64,000 nucleotides of DNA from Gautieria morchelliformis (GCA_015179125.1 WHVA01000258.1:62001-126000); one strand, 5' to 3'; positions 9,843 through 22,122 are shown, numbered from the stretch's first letter. Notes: generated from the letters alone by a model not told the origin. Numbers and translations are program-made.

Positions 9843-12158
9843 TCACGCCACACCTCCGACCGAAGCCATGGTCTACATGCTCATATTAATGTGCAACATA
9901 TCATCCAGTGGCAAGATTCCGACTCACAAAGGGGGATGCGGTAGCACCATCTAGAATGGCAAGCTCCTCGGGAGTGAAAGGAAGACGTGGCACGAGAAGG
10001 ACACGCAACGGTACCAACGCCATGATGATAACTGGAAAGCCGATGGCGGCTGGTAACAGCAAAGTTCAAGAGAAGACATGAGTTATAGCAGGGGACATTT
10101 ACCGGTGGTCTGCACGATAGCCATTGTGGCGCCAAACGCGATGAGTTCTATAAGCGTGAACAGCATGATACGCGACTTGCGAACTTTGTGGAGTGGATCG
10201 ACGGGGGACGTGAGAGTGCGATCCCGAAGTAGAAAATGAATCTTTGCCGTGATTCCGTTTGCACTCAATGCGTCGAGCCCCATGTACCAGCTACAACAAT
10301 TTACATCAGGGGCTATCCATCTATGTTTGCCAACGAGGGGAGTACTCACAAAAGACCGCCGAGAACGCCTGAAAGCGAGATAGATGTATATTACTGGTGT
10401 GAAAGGGACGTCAGGGAAAGGGGTCTATACACACCTCGAGGAATTAAACCAAGAACGTGCAAGAACGGGCCCGTGAGAAGCACGAGGCACATGGCGCCTT
10501 GCGCCAAATTAGAGACGCGCTGTTCCACGACGGCGACGGCCACTTCCCTCCTTGCTTTGTGAGTGGTAGTGTCCGTTGAGGTCGATCGAGCAAGTGACCC
10601 ATCCCCAGAAGGCGTGCCATTTCCGCTCACATTCCCCTTTTCTTCGTCTTTCTTCTCTGCCTGGCCCAAAACAACGAGAGATTGGGTATGGATGGGAGCC
10701 TGGGGGATGAGGCCTACGTATACCGTTAGATAGATAAAGCGATAGCATTAAAACATACCGTTCGGCGCAGGGACACCAATAAGACCAGCGATGAAAGTGG
10801 TGATTCCCAGAAGGAAAAAATCGTAATGGAAGCCAGGTGGCTTGCGCAGAGGAAATTGTGATCCTTGCGCCATAAGCGACTGCTGTGATTCAGGCACTGA
10901 CACAGAACATTAAATATTATCAGACACGCACCGACACATTATGGTCAAAAAAGAACAGTACCCAAAGGGCAACGCCGAACGGAAATGCCACACCCACCCA
11001 CTTGGCGTCAAGCTGCCAGAACTTTACCAACCACTCTCTCCTTCCTGCTGCTTGGAAAGCGCCGGCCACGGGAAGTGTCGCCGGGTTAGCTGAATTGAAC
11101 CTACCCCAATAGGCAATGCCTGAGGACGCAACAATGGAAATTGGCATGCCATAATCGGCGAAAAAGCGTCGCACGTGGCGGTGGAAGAGATCGGACTGCG
11201 ACATGGCGCGGAAGACACAGGCAGTAGTGAGCATGATAAGTGAGAGAATGATGGTCACGTAGGCACTCGTGAGGGGCGCAGAGTGTATTTGTCTGGTGAT
11301 CGTCTGCACTCCATATTGGAGATACACCTGCACAAGCGAGTATTTTATAATTATAGTAAGTACACAAATTGCGAAGAGGCGTACCCAGGATACGAAAAAC
11401 CCGAATGTGTCACACGAGAACAGAGTGACATACTTGAGTAAATTACACCCTGTCCATACGGTCAGCGTATGCGACAGAGTCTCGGCTAAGGCGCATTGTA
11501 CAGTTCAGCGCCGCAGTGACCCAATGGAGTATGGCACCCCAAAGGTACACCCAGCCCACAAACTGAAGATAATCTGGGCTGCCGGGGTGATTGGCAACAA
11601 CATCGAAGATGGTTTTGTTCAAGACAGTGATTGGACCTGAATTGACTTGAGGCATATTCCACGCATCAGAGGCCAAGGTTATGCTTACCCGTGACTCCCG
11701 CAATACAAAGCGGTTGTGCGCCGAAGAGTGAGAAGACACCCGCTGCCATAAAGGACGACAGAAGAACCTCGGCTACGCCGTACTGTTGTGTTGTTTCTAT
11801 CAAGTCCAAGGAGAATGCTATGCCAGGAAATATACTGCAGGTGTAAAAGTGGTCAGCGGGCTACCGTCTACTGGCACCAGTAGGCAAGGACGTTATACTT
11901 GGAAAAAAAGGTCAGTGCGGTCGCGGGAACCACACGGTAATTCCAGGCATCTGTCCAGTCAGAAACATAGTATGGACCACGGGATTTGACGTCTCTAATA
12001 ATGCCGTGGAAGGGACGGATGGCCATGAAAAAAGCAAGGACGTTTTTTACAAAACGAGGACGCGGCGGTGGATTCCTTGGGCTTGGAAGTTGGTCGACAT
12101 GACTTGGGTCGGACAGTGGTGGAATAGTGGAGGTTCCCATGGTCGAGGGGTTGAGCAA
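9843..12158 (-). CDS. BOR1: Bor1-type anion/borate transporter (SLC4 family)
   Basis: A multi-pass plasma-membrane transporter of the bicarbonate/borate family; the yeast homologue Bor1 exports borate. About eight to nine short introns cut it. Diagnostic stretches in order are RPFHGIIRDVKSRGPYYVSD (12.05 kb), FPGIAFSLDLIETTQQYG (11.8 kb), GAQPLCIAGVTGPITVLNK (11.65 kb), PDYLQFVGWVYLWGAILHW (11.55 kb), DTFGFFVSWVYLQYGVQTI (11.35 kb), LDALSANGITAKIHFLLRDR (10.25 kb) and FPVIIMALVPLRVLLVPRLP (10.0 kb). The last exon, 9872-9843, encodes TMASVGGVA and stop, close to the usual TMES-type end. A Ser/Thr-rich cytosolic loop lies near 10.55 kb. Starts at 12158 or 12140 are both possible. Confidence 0.9.
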
Positions 12159-12474
12159 AGAGGCCTGAGGCCTGAACGCTGCTTATAAACGCGGAAAGTT
12201 GGCCTAACCATGTATGCTTCGGCGTGTATGGCATATTATGTAACCCGGATAAAATAATAATCAAGGGTTAGTTTTGTAAAGCGGGTGGCGCCGCGCCACT
12301 GATGTCCAACAGACTAACAGTTATTAATACAGCGAGTGCCACTCCACTTGCACGGAATCAAAAAGGGACCGGTTACAAACAACGGGCGCTCTGCTAGCTT
12401 CGCCACGCTTCGAAAGAACCTGCATGCCGCCCGATCCGTTCATGCTCCCCACGGCATCACCCGTCAACGTCATT

Positions 12475-12864
12475 AGGGGCTTTCAGTCCCGAGCTGAAAG
12501 CAGCGTCCACCTGGTCGAAGAAGCTGCCGGTGGATTTGGGTGGATGGTACCAGCGGTTTACAAATCGCCCTCTGCCGGCTTCGCTGCAAGTGTACGTGCG
12601 TATGTAAATATTGGTATTGTAGAGTATGTTGGTTGGTTGACATATCCTTCCATTGGTTGCGCCTTCGAGCTATAGCGCGCTCACACAATCAACTATCTTT
12701 AAGTGTGATGCTGATGCGCTTGTCACCGAGTCACAGTCTGGTGCAGCAGCTTTGGGCGCTTGCGAGTCTGCGACCAACCGCTAGAAGCTACCCCTGGGGC
12801 AGCTTTCCAACACGCGGCTTCTAGCAGCGAGAAGCTACTTCTCAGCTCGGGACTGAAAGCCCCT
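12475..12864. mobile_element. Non-autonomous inverted-repeat DNA transposon, short copy
   Basis: Same terminal repeat as the element at 1539-2280 (AGGGGCTTTCAGTCCC), with matching subterminal and internal blocks. It is 390 bases long and flanked by the 3-base duplication ATT (12472-12474 and 12865-12867). The two copies carry different duplications, so they are independent insertions. There is no coding capacity. Confidence 0.85.
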
Positions 12865-14799
12865 ATTGGATCAGCCAGCTCAGTTGAGTTGACCAGCCTT
12901 TCTTCTGCTCAGGCCGGCCAAAACAGGAATGTGCTGACTAAGCAAGGGACTGGTACCTCGAACTGATTTACAAATTTCTAAAAGGGTCGTTAAGGCTTAC
13001 TCGCTTGCATGCGCTACATAACATCTACTACATATCATAATTATCACAACATTACTTGCTCGAGATTACCAGGCCTGTTGTGAAAGATATACATACATAT
13101 GCGCCATGGCAAATTTGCTAGGTAAAGATAGAAGTCGTTTACAGTAAATGCGGTAAGCTCTGGACCATCCGACACGCGTCGGTGAGCTCAATAACACTAT
13201 ATGGCAGAATTCTTTTGCCAAACTGCTTCCTAGATTCTCTTTGGGTTATGCATAGCTACCACTTCCAGGAGAGACTTGGGAAATATCTATATTACTGGAG
13301 ATATGTGATGTTCAAAGTGTGACACAAGAAAAATTCCAAATTATTTTTTGGATGTCCTAGAGTGATTGCATGCAATTTCAGTATTTGGACCAACAGAATT
13401 GGGCCATCACGTGATGTATTTGTTGGAGAAAAAACATTGCACTGCCATTCCAGGGCCCTTCCTACCACTTCCACTTCTCATAATAGTATATTTGAACAAT
13501 CTAAGCCATGGACATGGGACGAAATAAGGCTTCTCGACTCCACAATCTCAAATCCGCATGTCCAAGACCACCAAAGGCTGCCGTCACGATTGCAGATGAT
13601 TCAGAGGATTCAGATGATGAGTACATACTTTCCATTAAGGAGCACACTTCACTTGCAGCTGAAGGAGAGGATGGTGCTTCTGGACAGCTTTCAGTGTCCC
13701 CTCCCACTCTGGGGCCCCCCCGAGAGATTATATTATTGCATGGCATTCCACAGCCATCGTATTTCACTTCCAAAAATTATGTCTGAGTTTGGAAAGGCAC
13801 CATAAAAAGAGTGTCTATTTAATCTGATTCACCGAAGTGCTGTCTCAACTAAGGAAAAAAAAAAAAAAAATCACCAAATCGAAGATTTGGCGCATCACGT
13901 GACATAGGTGTTCGCTTACATAAAGATGCCGCATTTAAGTGACTTCTATCTTACTAGTGCTAGGGAGGACACCAATATTATGGTGTCGAATTGAATCATG
14001 CACAGGCTGGAGAAGAGTACTATTATATTTGTAATGACATAATTGTTAAGGAACAACTTACTGCCGAAATAAGTGCTTTGTCCAGTCAGAACTTCCGAGC
14101 CACCGGGAAAAGGACCTCAGTCCATAGACTAGACCCACACCATATGCACCCACAGCAATCCCTCGCCACGCCACATCCACATCTGCAATATAAATAACGA
14201 AAGTAAAGAAACAGCGGTAAATAATAGACCTACTGTACTGTATAGTTGTGCCGCAAAAAGAAAAAATTTCTTGTCCCTTCGCATGCATATGCAACAGCAT
14301 GCAGCCTATTCCACCACTGCCGCCGCCGCGATAACCAGAAAATTCTTATCCGTTGATTAATTAGACATTGTACATGCACTTCATTAGTGCATGTGTTAGA
14401 TCTGCCATACCAGGCGCATTGGAATAAACATATATTTGCTATGCCGCGGACATGGCAGAGCGCGCAGGACCCAGGTCTCCAAGGTCCATAGCCCTTCTCC
14501 CAGTATTAGCTCGGACGCTCTCCCAGGTTCAAGGGGTCTTGTGACGCGTGACTGACTGAACCTATGGTTGTAATGGTACAGTAGGTCATCTTCGGCTTTA
14601 CTCACATACCTCCCACGAGTGTCCAGCTTCTGGCACTATGTGAGATTCCGTGGAAAAGCGTTCGAATATTCGCAACTGAATATACATTCCCGAACACGGC
14701 GACATGTCACTGATGATATAAAATATTCCTGCCTATTTCAAACAACGTAAAACGAGATCTATGGACCAATCAGCCCCACTAATTTGTCTATCCATTAGT
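12865..14799. other. About 1.9 kb without a recognised gene
   Basis: One small plus-strand frame, 13508-13786 (92 residues), starts MDMGRNKASRLHNLK and contains an acidic DDSEDSDDEY patch. It resembles the N-termini of anonymous repeat-borne mushroom proteins, but I cannot name it. A 16-base A run (13855-13870) is followed by the palindrome CCAAATCGAAGATTTGG. No target duplication marks it as a retroposon tail. The interval 14396-14605 has a minus frame without recognisable features. Confidence 0.4.
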
Positions 14800-17410
14800 T
14801 CACAGTTTGGCCTTTGCAGTTTCGGAGGCCTTGGCGGCTCGCTCCAGCATCGCCTTGGTCTCGGTCGCGGCCTCAGCCAGGTAGTGGCGAAGTTCAGCTG
14901 TGTCAAGCTTCAAGCTCGTGATTGTCCAGCGCATATAATGGTCCCCAATAGCATATGCAAGGGCATATCCGTCAGGAACAACTGTGCGACGAGTCCATAT
15001 GAATTTGCTAGAGAGGCAGCAGTAACAATTTACCTTCGCCGTAACCCCATCCGTCAAGGAAAGGTGAAGAAAGTTGCGAAGTCGAAAGTTCCCAATGGGA
15101 GCTCTTGGAGAAGGCTTCATCCTTGTAAATCTGTGGAGTGGGCTCGCCTTCTCGGATTAGCTTCTTCAAGCCAAACAGGTGTCGATCAACGCCCTGGCCG
15201 TCTGCCGCCCACGCTGCATACTGGAGATGGCGAGTCACGGCCTTTCGGAAGAGTGACGCCCGATGCTCATCCTAGCAAAGTTCCGATTAAATATAGATGA
15301 TCAATGATTGACAGGACGTTATTTCATACCGTCTCGTGAGGGTTGAGCATTGCTTCGGCCCATTCTTTATTTTCCCGACTCACGCTGCGAATCACCTCGG
15401 TCCTGCCGAGCTGAAACTTCCGGGTTTGTGCACTTTCGTACGTCACCCCAGGACGACTATACAACTGATTTTAAAAAGATGTCTCAGATGAGGAATCTAT
15501 TCAAATACAGCGATGGGTTGACCTTGTGGAATGCTAGCTGCTTCACAAGCTGCATCCAGGCATCGGGCGACGCCTTGAATTTTTTAATAAGGTCCTTGCC
15601 GTAACCTTCGTAATGCAAAACCTAGGTGAAATTTAGTACGCCTGTCGCCAAAAGGCTGCAGAGAAACATAACACTGACGAGAAGCTCATGTTTCCCTACA
15701 AGCTCATCAAAGTCCTTTTCAGCTTGAGTCATGTACCCTCTGGAAGCATCATCAAGCTCAAATTTGAGCTCTTTTGGAGCAGAAAGCACTCGAACAACGT
15801 TAGGGCCGTGGTCAACCTTGCCGTGCGCCAGTGAGGCTAACATAAACTCCTGGTAATCGGTTCTGTGGGTCGCATTTTAGAGTTATACAATTGTACTGAC
15901 GTTCAGACGAAGAGTGGGTGTGCCATCCATGCATGAGTGCTCCCCTTGGGATACCTTGGCGTCAATAATCGGGCACCAAAGTAGGCTGGTCAGTGACGAC
16001 TCACCAAGGAATCCAGACCGACCATTGTCGAAAACGATAACTAAAGAAAAATTAAAGATGTATGCCCGTGATTTATACAACAACATACGTTGATGTTTGT
16101 CGAAAAACCTGTTGCGGCCGTCTCCGGTCCAGACTTGCCATGATATGTCCTCGCGAGTGACTGGTTTATGGTCATCAAGAGCCACAACTATGATCGCGGA
16201 CTCGATTCTCTCCAAGGAAACGGCGTTAGTGGGTGACGCATTTATTAGTGCCTGCCGAGCCTACGGGATTACCGAGCGTTAATTCGCATAGGGAGATTGG
16301 ATTTGTATTGGAATTACATCTGTCCACATGTCCCGGTTCTCGCTCGTCAGAACACCCACTGGTGGTGCCTTGTCCTCGCCTGCGAGTTGGATGACATTTT
16401 CTACTTGACTATCGCACAAATTGGGTAGTAAGCCTATATGTTCAAATATTATCCGAAGTACATACGCCTCAAGCTCCGCTGTGCTGAGCACATGCCCATT
16501 CTCGACTATGGGGACTTCGTAAAATTTGTTTTTCCGGAGAAACACTACATGGTTATTTCTTGCCGGATCGAATTTCTTAGCGGTATCGGAGGGCTTCTCT
16601 GGGTAGCGACACGAGTTGAATCTCAAATGTGGATGAGTTGGACAGGAACCCATTCTCACTGAAAGGAACTTACAACCATTTGTACGAGCTCATAGCTAAT
16701 GGTATATGGCGGGCTTTTTCTGGTTCTAGATGCTGGCTGAATAACGCAAAGCGTCAGTTGAGAGAAAGAACAAGGATATTTGGACAGCACCTTTCTATAA
16801 GGTCTCTGAAAGGCAGCATAGCTTTGATTAAAGTTGCCGCCCGCCTCGCCGCCGTCTTCGTCTCTCTATCGTCTAGGTGGACATAAAAATAGCTCACAAA
16901 CACGACCACAGGATCTCTGTATCCCATATATGCCGCTTCATTCCACCAGTCAGATAGCCAGCTAGCCCTATCTGGCTCGGCTGCCCGTGCCTCTAACCTG
17001 CGCTGGAGCTCTTTGCCTTGATCTGATGTCACAAATTCATCAACAGCCTGTTTGGTCCTTTCATAGGCTGCAGGGGTTAGGAGAGGGTGTACGGTCTCTA
17101 GATATTTGGCGGCAGTAGATGCGAGTGTAGGGACTGGGAGACGGGGAAGTGACCGCTCAAAACGCAGCATAGGCCCCACGGAGGGGTCGACGGTGTACCC
17201 CGGAGGGATTGATTCGGTTTTACGTGGCCTAGAAGTGGTGAGCGTACGTGTACCATGTGCCATAGCGAACGAGCTGCGCTGCGCCAGGCAAAGTGAGCAC
17301 TGAGTACTGCAGCGCTGCAGAGCACACTCACTTGTGAAGCAAGAGGCGCGCGAAGAGCAACAGGAAGCCTGTGCATATGTAGGAAGGGTGCTAGGAGCGT
17401 TTCGAAGCAC
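14800..17410 (-). CDS. CAT2: Carnitine O-acetyltransferase (Cat2 type)
   Basis: The enzyme moves acetyl groups between CoA and carnitine so that acetyl units can cross organelle membranes. Family blocks in order are LPRLPVPTLASTAAKYLETV, WLSDWWNEAAYMGYRDPVVV, KFYEVP, the active-site exon GEHSCMDGTPTLRLN (catalytic His near 15.94 kb), VLHYEGYGKDLIKKFK, KVYSRPGVTYESAQTRKFQ-like sequence near 15.4 kb, and DGYALAYAIGDHYMRWTITS. Roughly eight introns are present. Two in-frame ATGs occur: 17410 gives an Arg/Ser-rich leader of about 49 residues and 17261 starts MAHGTRTL. The protein ends AKL, a peroxisomal PTS1 signal. A leader plus AKL is the dual mitochondrial/peroxisomal layout of yeast Cat2. Confidence 0.93.
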
Positions 17411-18382
17411 CGCGGTGTCAGCGCTTCAGCTTTCGAGAGTTTATGCTGGCCGGACGCGGAGCCGTGGAATTCCGGCATTTTGCACGTGACTTCTTGGCAC
17501 AACGACCACATCTGAATTCTCAGCGGTTGTACATATCACTACCAAAGTTGCCTACAGTTGTGTTCTTGTACAACAACAGGGCAGCTCGTGGAAGGAAACT
17601 ATCTCTTAGTCGTCGACCCCTTTTCCTCTTTTCTTCGTTATCTTCACTCGCTATATCTTACCCGGGAAGAGCAGGTTATAAGGGGACGGCGATGGCTAGC
17701 GAGGCCGCCGCACACTGTAGGAAGTTCTCCTCAGTCCCTCGGGGACTGCTCGGAGGAATTTCGCAAGTCACTGGAGAGAGTGACCGTGGACTTGCTCGGA
17801 GTGCTGACGGTGAGACTGAGCAGTAGCAGAAATGTCCGATCCAGCCCGTGACTTATAGGACTGCGTTCAAGTGACTCAATGACTTCATAGGAGTAAAATC
17901 TATATATTGAGGGACTTGACATAAGTGACCCGTCCAGCGCGTCCACCGTGCGTCCAGGCGTGCGTCCAGCCCCCGGGCGGGCCAGCACCAGATTGCGCCG
18001 CACGCGCTCCAGCCCTGTCCCACCACCCCAGATCCACGCAGTGCAGCTCCGCCATTCGCCGCCCCACCTGCTTGTGGTGCTGTCTGCAACGCGCGCACTC
18101 ATGCCACCTGCCGACCCGGGACCGCTTCCGATTCCGGTGAGGGTACGATCTCACAGGATCAGGCACAAATTCAGAGTTTACATAAGTAGCCGACGCCAAT
18201 ACAGAATATATTCACCACTCGAAGATGCTAGAACTGTCACGCGGTCACGTCATGTGACGTATGACGTCGCTGCTCCAGCGTCTTCCCGACGCTCCGGGGT
18301 AAAACTGTACGGCAGTATGAAACAACATATAAGTAACCTTTAATTTCAGCTTTCGTGTCTCCCATTTACTACTCACACCAAC
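17411..18382. other. Intergenic region, no gene recognised
   Basis: Overlapping open frames on both strands between 17443 and 18343 are low-complexity and look spurious. Bases 17739-17821 contain GGACTGCTCGGAGG and GGACTTGCTCGGAGTGC, an imperfect direct repeat. The last 150 bases form the HSP20 promoter. Confidence 0.5.
18245..18340 (+). promoter_or_regulatory. HSP20 promoter with clustered CRE-like sites
   Basis: Three TGACGT cores in alternating orientation lie between 18245 and 18269 (TCACGTCATGTGACGTATGA, then CGTCG), about 115-140 bases before the HSP20 ATG. TGACGT is the half site of ATF/CREB bZIP factors such as fungal Atf1. A TATA-like ACATATAAGT lies near 18327. I see no clear run of alternating GAA/TTC units that would make a strong heat-shock element. 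Confidence 0.5.
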
Positions 18383-19015
18383 ATGTCTATAACGCGAAAC
18401 CTCTTCAAAGAAGTCCGCCCCTTCTTCCGTCTCTTCGACGAAGTCGCCCGCGCACCTCCAGCTTATTCACTGCTCAATCGCCCCTTTGGCCCTCAATTTG
18501 ACCCAATATTGGAGCCACGCCGTCCGTCCATAGATCTCTCCGAGAAGGGGGACGAGTACATTGTCGAGGCCGAGGTACCGGGGGTTAAGAAGGAGAATCT
18601 CAATGTTCGAGTGGGAGATGGTGGAAGAAGTATCACTGTTGAAGGCCGAATCTTCACTCGTTCTCCCTCCGAATCCGAGTCTTCCAACACATCGGGATCT
18701 GTTGAGAACAGTGGTTCCGCATCTAACCAAACGGATACCCAGGGCGAGAATAAAGGTGAGACCGGCTGATGAATTGAAGATTAACATGATTTCTGACGTA
18801 GGGTGTTCTTTGCTTTAGTTGCCAAGAGTGAGGATCCACTGACACAACTTTCGGTTGAGCGAGAGTTTGTCGGAAGCGCACAATTTACTCGCACTGTCTG
18901 GCTGCCACGACCTGTAGATGCTTCCAAGGTTGCCGGTAAACTATCCGACGGTATATTGACTCTTCGTGTGCCCAAGGCCGAGGAGAAAGATTCCGTAACG
19001 GTGGATATACAGTAG
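18383..19015 (+). CDS. Small heat shock protein (HSP20 / alpha-crystallin)
   Basis: An ATP-independent chaperone that holds unfolding proteins. Two exons (18383-18755 and 18819-19015, intron 63 bases) give 189 residues. The alpha-crystallin domain starts near residue 52 with PSIDLSEKGDEYIVEAEVPG and ends with RTVWLPRPVDASKVAGKLSD followed by GILTLRVPK, where GxLxxRVP is the conserved C-terminal strand. A Ser/Asn-rich insert of about 35 residues (near 93-127) sits between the two halves of the domain, longer than in compact bacterial forms but common in fungi. The intron falls just after this insert. Confidence 0.93.
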
Positions 19016-19208
19016 CTCACAAGAGAATGAATTGTATGTTTGCTGCATTCAACGTGCTGTTGTATTGCCATGTATCATAAGCAACTGGAGTTCTCCGCCT
19101 CCGAATAATACAACCTGTATCGATCATGTACATGTATCAAAAGCATCCGGAATCGATATATACTTGTTAGAATACTTATCTGCCATCAATAACTTCCAAG
19201 TTGATTAT

Positions 19209-19254
19209 GTTTGCTTCCCTCTTCATCGCCGGCCAAATTAACGTGTATGACAAA
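19209..19254 (-). pseudogene. Scrap of the DHX37 first exon
   Basis: These 46 bases match 29364-29411 at most positions (TTTGCTTCCCTCTTCATCG, then AATTA-CGTGT and GACAAAC). On the minus strand they include an ATG followed by codons for KREA, the same as the presumed DHX37 start at 29380. The scrap sits about 215 bases before the intact Scm3-like gene, while the full DHX37 gene sits next to the broken Scm3-like copy. Confidence 0.65.
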
Positions 19255-19468
19255 CAAGACTCTAACGGCTCCGCACCGGGCCAAGCTACTGGTAGACGGC
19301 TCGATTTGTGATGGCTTTAGAGCCGTTTAAAAATGCTGAAGAGTTGGAGCTTGGAAATTCATTTTATCCAAGCTATCTAGGTGCCTGTTAGCGTTCGAGG
19401 TCATATTTGCAGCCGGGCTCGTGGCTTAGCCGGAACCGGGCCAAGCTGGCGGCCACACTACCACCAAA

Positions 19469-21461
19469 ATGTTGAGAAGCGGAGTTCAAAACCGTCGAGC
19501 CATGCATCCGACTCCCTCTACTTCAACGTCGCCGGCTCCATATCACCGCCTTACATCCGCAGCCCAGCAGCCAGATGGCCCCTCACCGTCCAAGCGCCGC
19601 AAGGTTGCCACTCCAGCACCAGCATCCAGCTCGTCCTCTTCCTTCCCCAACCGCTCTGGTTCTGGACCCACATCGGACTCACAGCTCGACCATGCACGCC
19701 GTGAGTCCTCCTCACGTCTATTGAGTGTATGGGCAGGGCTCGAGAACAAGTATACACGTGGGCTTGATGAAGACGATATTGTGAACATCGTCAGCGGCGG
19801 CTTCTACAAGAACCGTGGCGTGCTAAATGATAAAGCTGGAACATGGGACATCGGATGTTTTGCGGACCCAAAGGAGGCTCAGAACCTGGCACCGGAAGAA
19901 GATGACAAAGAAGATGAGATTGCGGGTGGGGGTTCGGACTCTGAGTTTGACCACCAGTTCAATCCTGTCCGCATTCCACCTGTGCATGAATGTGACCCCA
20001 AAGACGCGGAGGATCTTAGAGCCTTTTTGGCTGCAGAGCACGCTCGGAAAGCTTTACATGGGGCTGACGATGATTTTAGCGGAGATGAAGCTGGACTAAA
20101 TGACAACGGAGGTGATGACCTGCAACTTGATGCTGACACGGAAGAATCAGTCTTGGAGGTAGAAGCAGGAAGTGCACGCCTTTCCCCCACAGAGAGTGAC
20201 GACGATCTCGCTGGGTATGACGATACCGTTGGCGAGGGAGCTCTGCTCTGGGAAGTCTCATCAGAATTAAGCAATTGTTCAGAACCTCTGGGTGCAGAAA
20301 GTGGCATGGCATCCAAAAACCTCTATGCTCTTCCTCACCAACATCAGACCCCCACCCAGTTACGCACGCCTCCCCTCTCCCGTTCCTCAATGCGGCCACC
20401 CAATGTCCCGGACCTACCCAGGAAGTCACCACAACCCTTCCGCTCACCACAACCCTTCCGCCCACCCCTCAACTTGCCTCCACCCCCGTCCCCTATATCT
20501 CAGAAGACTTCCGCTCGGGTTTTCTCCTTGAAAAAACAGGCGTCAACTCAATGCTCGCCAGATAAAGCGACAAAGCCGGAAACTCCCATTTTGACTGACA
20601 AAGGAAAGGAAAGGGAAATGAGCTTGTCACCAACAAAGAATCTCGTGGCTGAAATAATGCTGCCCATGCGTCGTGCCGCCACTGTGGTTAAAGAGGGTGA
20701 GAAAACCAAGGTACGCTGTCATATATTTTTGGCTGATATTCCACCCAGGTGTTCATCTGTACACCCAGCTTGAAAATAACGACACGCTTTCGACGCCTGT
20801 GCATTCTGGTCAGGCTGTGTCTAGGTCGGCTCGTCAAAAGAAGACGTCCACCGGCCGAAAGCCATCCAAGCCTCAACTGTACACATCTTCGCCGTTGAAA
20901 GCTCCATACTCAAGTCCTATACCCACAGCTCCATACTCAAGTCCTACCCCCCTAGCTCCATACGCACATCCTGCCCCCCCAGCGCCTAGATTTCCAATAC
21001 CACACCCTGTGCTCCCCGACTTCAACCGCGAGTCCAGCATGACCCCGCATCCAGATGCACAGATCTACATCGCACAGGCGATTCAGAGTCTCAGTTACCT
21101 TGCCTTTGGCTCACCCCAGCCGCCGCCCATTGTGTCATCGTCCCGCCCCTCCCATGCTCAACAAGCATTTCCGTCCTCATCCCACCCGCCCTTGCAATGG
21201 CCGTACCCTCCACCTTATTATCCCCACCACCATCACAGTTACGCTTCTGGACCCCCTACATGGCCCTACCCACCATATACATACCATTACCCCCCCACGT
21301 CACACCCACCCCCTACAACATTGCCCTCCTCCCCAGCCACTCCTTCCAAGACTCTAATGTCTGGCAGCGAATCTCCCGCCTCGTCGCCTGGTTTCTCGTC
21401 GTCTCCTTCTGGGAAAGGCAAGGGGAAAAGAGTACAGTCGCGGACACGCAAAACCCGCTAG
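19469..21461 (+). CDS. Scm3/HJURP-like protein, intact copy
   Basis: Two exons (19469-20710 and 20769-21461; intron 20711-20768, 58 bases) give about 644 residues. Residues about 87-125 read RLLSVWAGLENKYTRGLDED and then DIVNIVSGG--KNRGVLND. This has the layout of the Scm3/HJURP core (W..L..KY...DEDDIV.L.TG....DRG.L), a histone chaperone domain that loads the centromeric H3 variant. I assign it on that pattern alone. The rest is acidic (20.0-20.2 kb), then Pro/Ser-rich, with a PYSSP/APY repeat near residue 460 and a KGKGKRVQSRTRKTR end that looks like a nuclear signal. A broken paralogue lies at 29400-30390 and 47617-48054. The two differ completely after the intron position. Confidence 0.6.
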
Positions 21462-22122
21462 TTTGCTAGCAGACGGAGAGAATTATTTTTGGCACAAAAC
21501 TCCCAGTGACTTCCTCTCATTTACAGTGCTTTCACGGTGCCCCGGCATCAAACGCCACTGCTGTTGAGACGCTCTCCGGAGACACCAGACATTTGCAAGC
21601 CTACTGCGCAGCGTTCCAATCTCAAACATTGCTTAATTTGAGCTTCATTCAGCATTGGGGATCACCATGTATTAGCTGCATAAGTTCCAGCTGGCAGGTA
21701 TGTCCCTGCATTTGTCAAAAGTATATTTGAGTAGATTGGGCTACACGAAGTGCTACATTCCTCGCTTTCGCGTTCTGCTCTCAACTACCATTTTACCACT
21801 TATCTGCTCTGGCCGGGCCATTTTTGAGAGCGCAGATTTTTTTCCCGTCGACAGATGCCAGCATAGCGGCTTCACGCTTTGCCTACGCCTACTACTAGTT
21901 TACTTACTAGTAGTTACTGCACCGTTTACCGATTTGTTTGCTTGATAGAAACACATCTAGTGTTATCTGTGCATATCACATATGTGAACACTGGTGTACA
22001 CCTCAGACCAGGAACAAACAGAATTTACTGGGTCTACAGTATTTCTCTGACAATCATGGCGGAGAAGCCGTGGAAAATGGTGTCGAGATTCCCGGATCTC
22101 AATAATAGTCAAGAGATTCTAC
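21462..22122. other. Intergenic, no gene recognised
   Basis: Short frames only. CTACTAGTTTACTTACTAGTAG at about 21892-21913 is a palindrome. Nothing else is identifiable. Confidence 0.5.

Noticed and set aside
13855-13870. A run as a possible retroposon tail
   Set aside because: No flanking duplication and no LINE or SINE sequence before it.
14396-14605. Possible tRNA near GGTTCAAGG
   Set aside because: No acceptor stem or anticodon arm can be drawn around the box.
17443-17826. 127-codon plus-strand frame next to CAT2
   Set aside because: Low complexity, overlaps the CAT2 5' region, no recognisable features.
20340-20380. CRISPR-like array at the 42-base repeats (20.3 and 30.3 kb)
   Set aside because: The units are directly adjacent with no spacers and lie in a eukaryotic coding sequence; they form a minisatellite.
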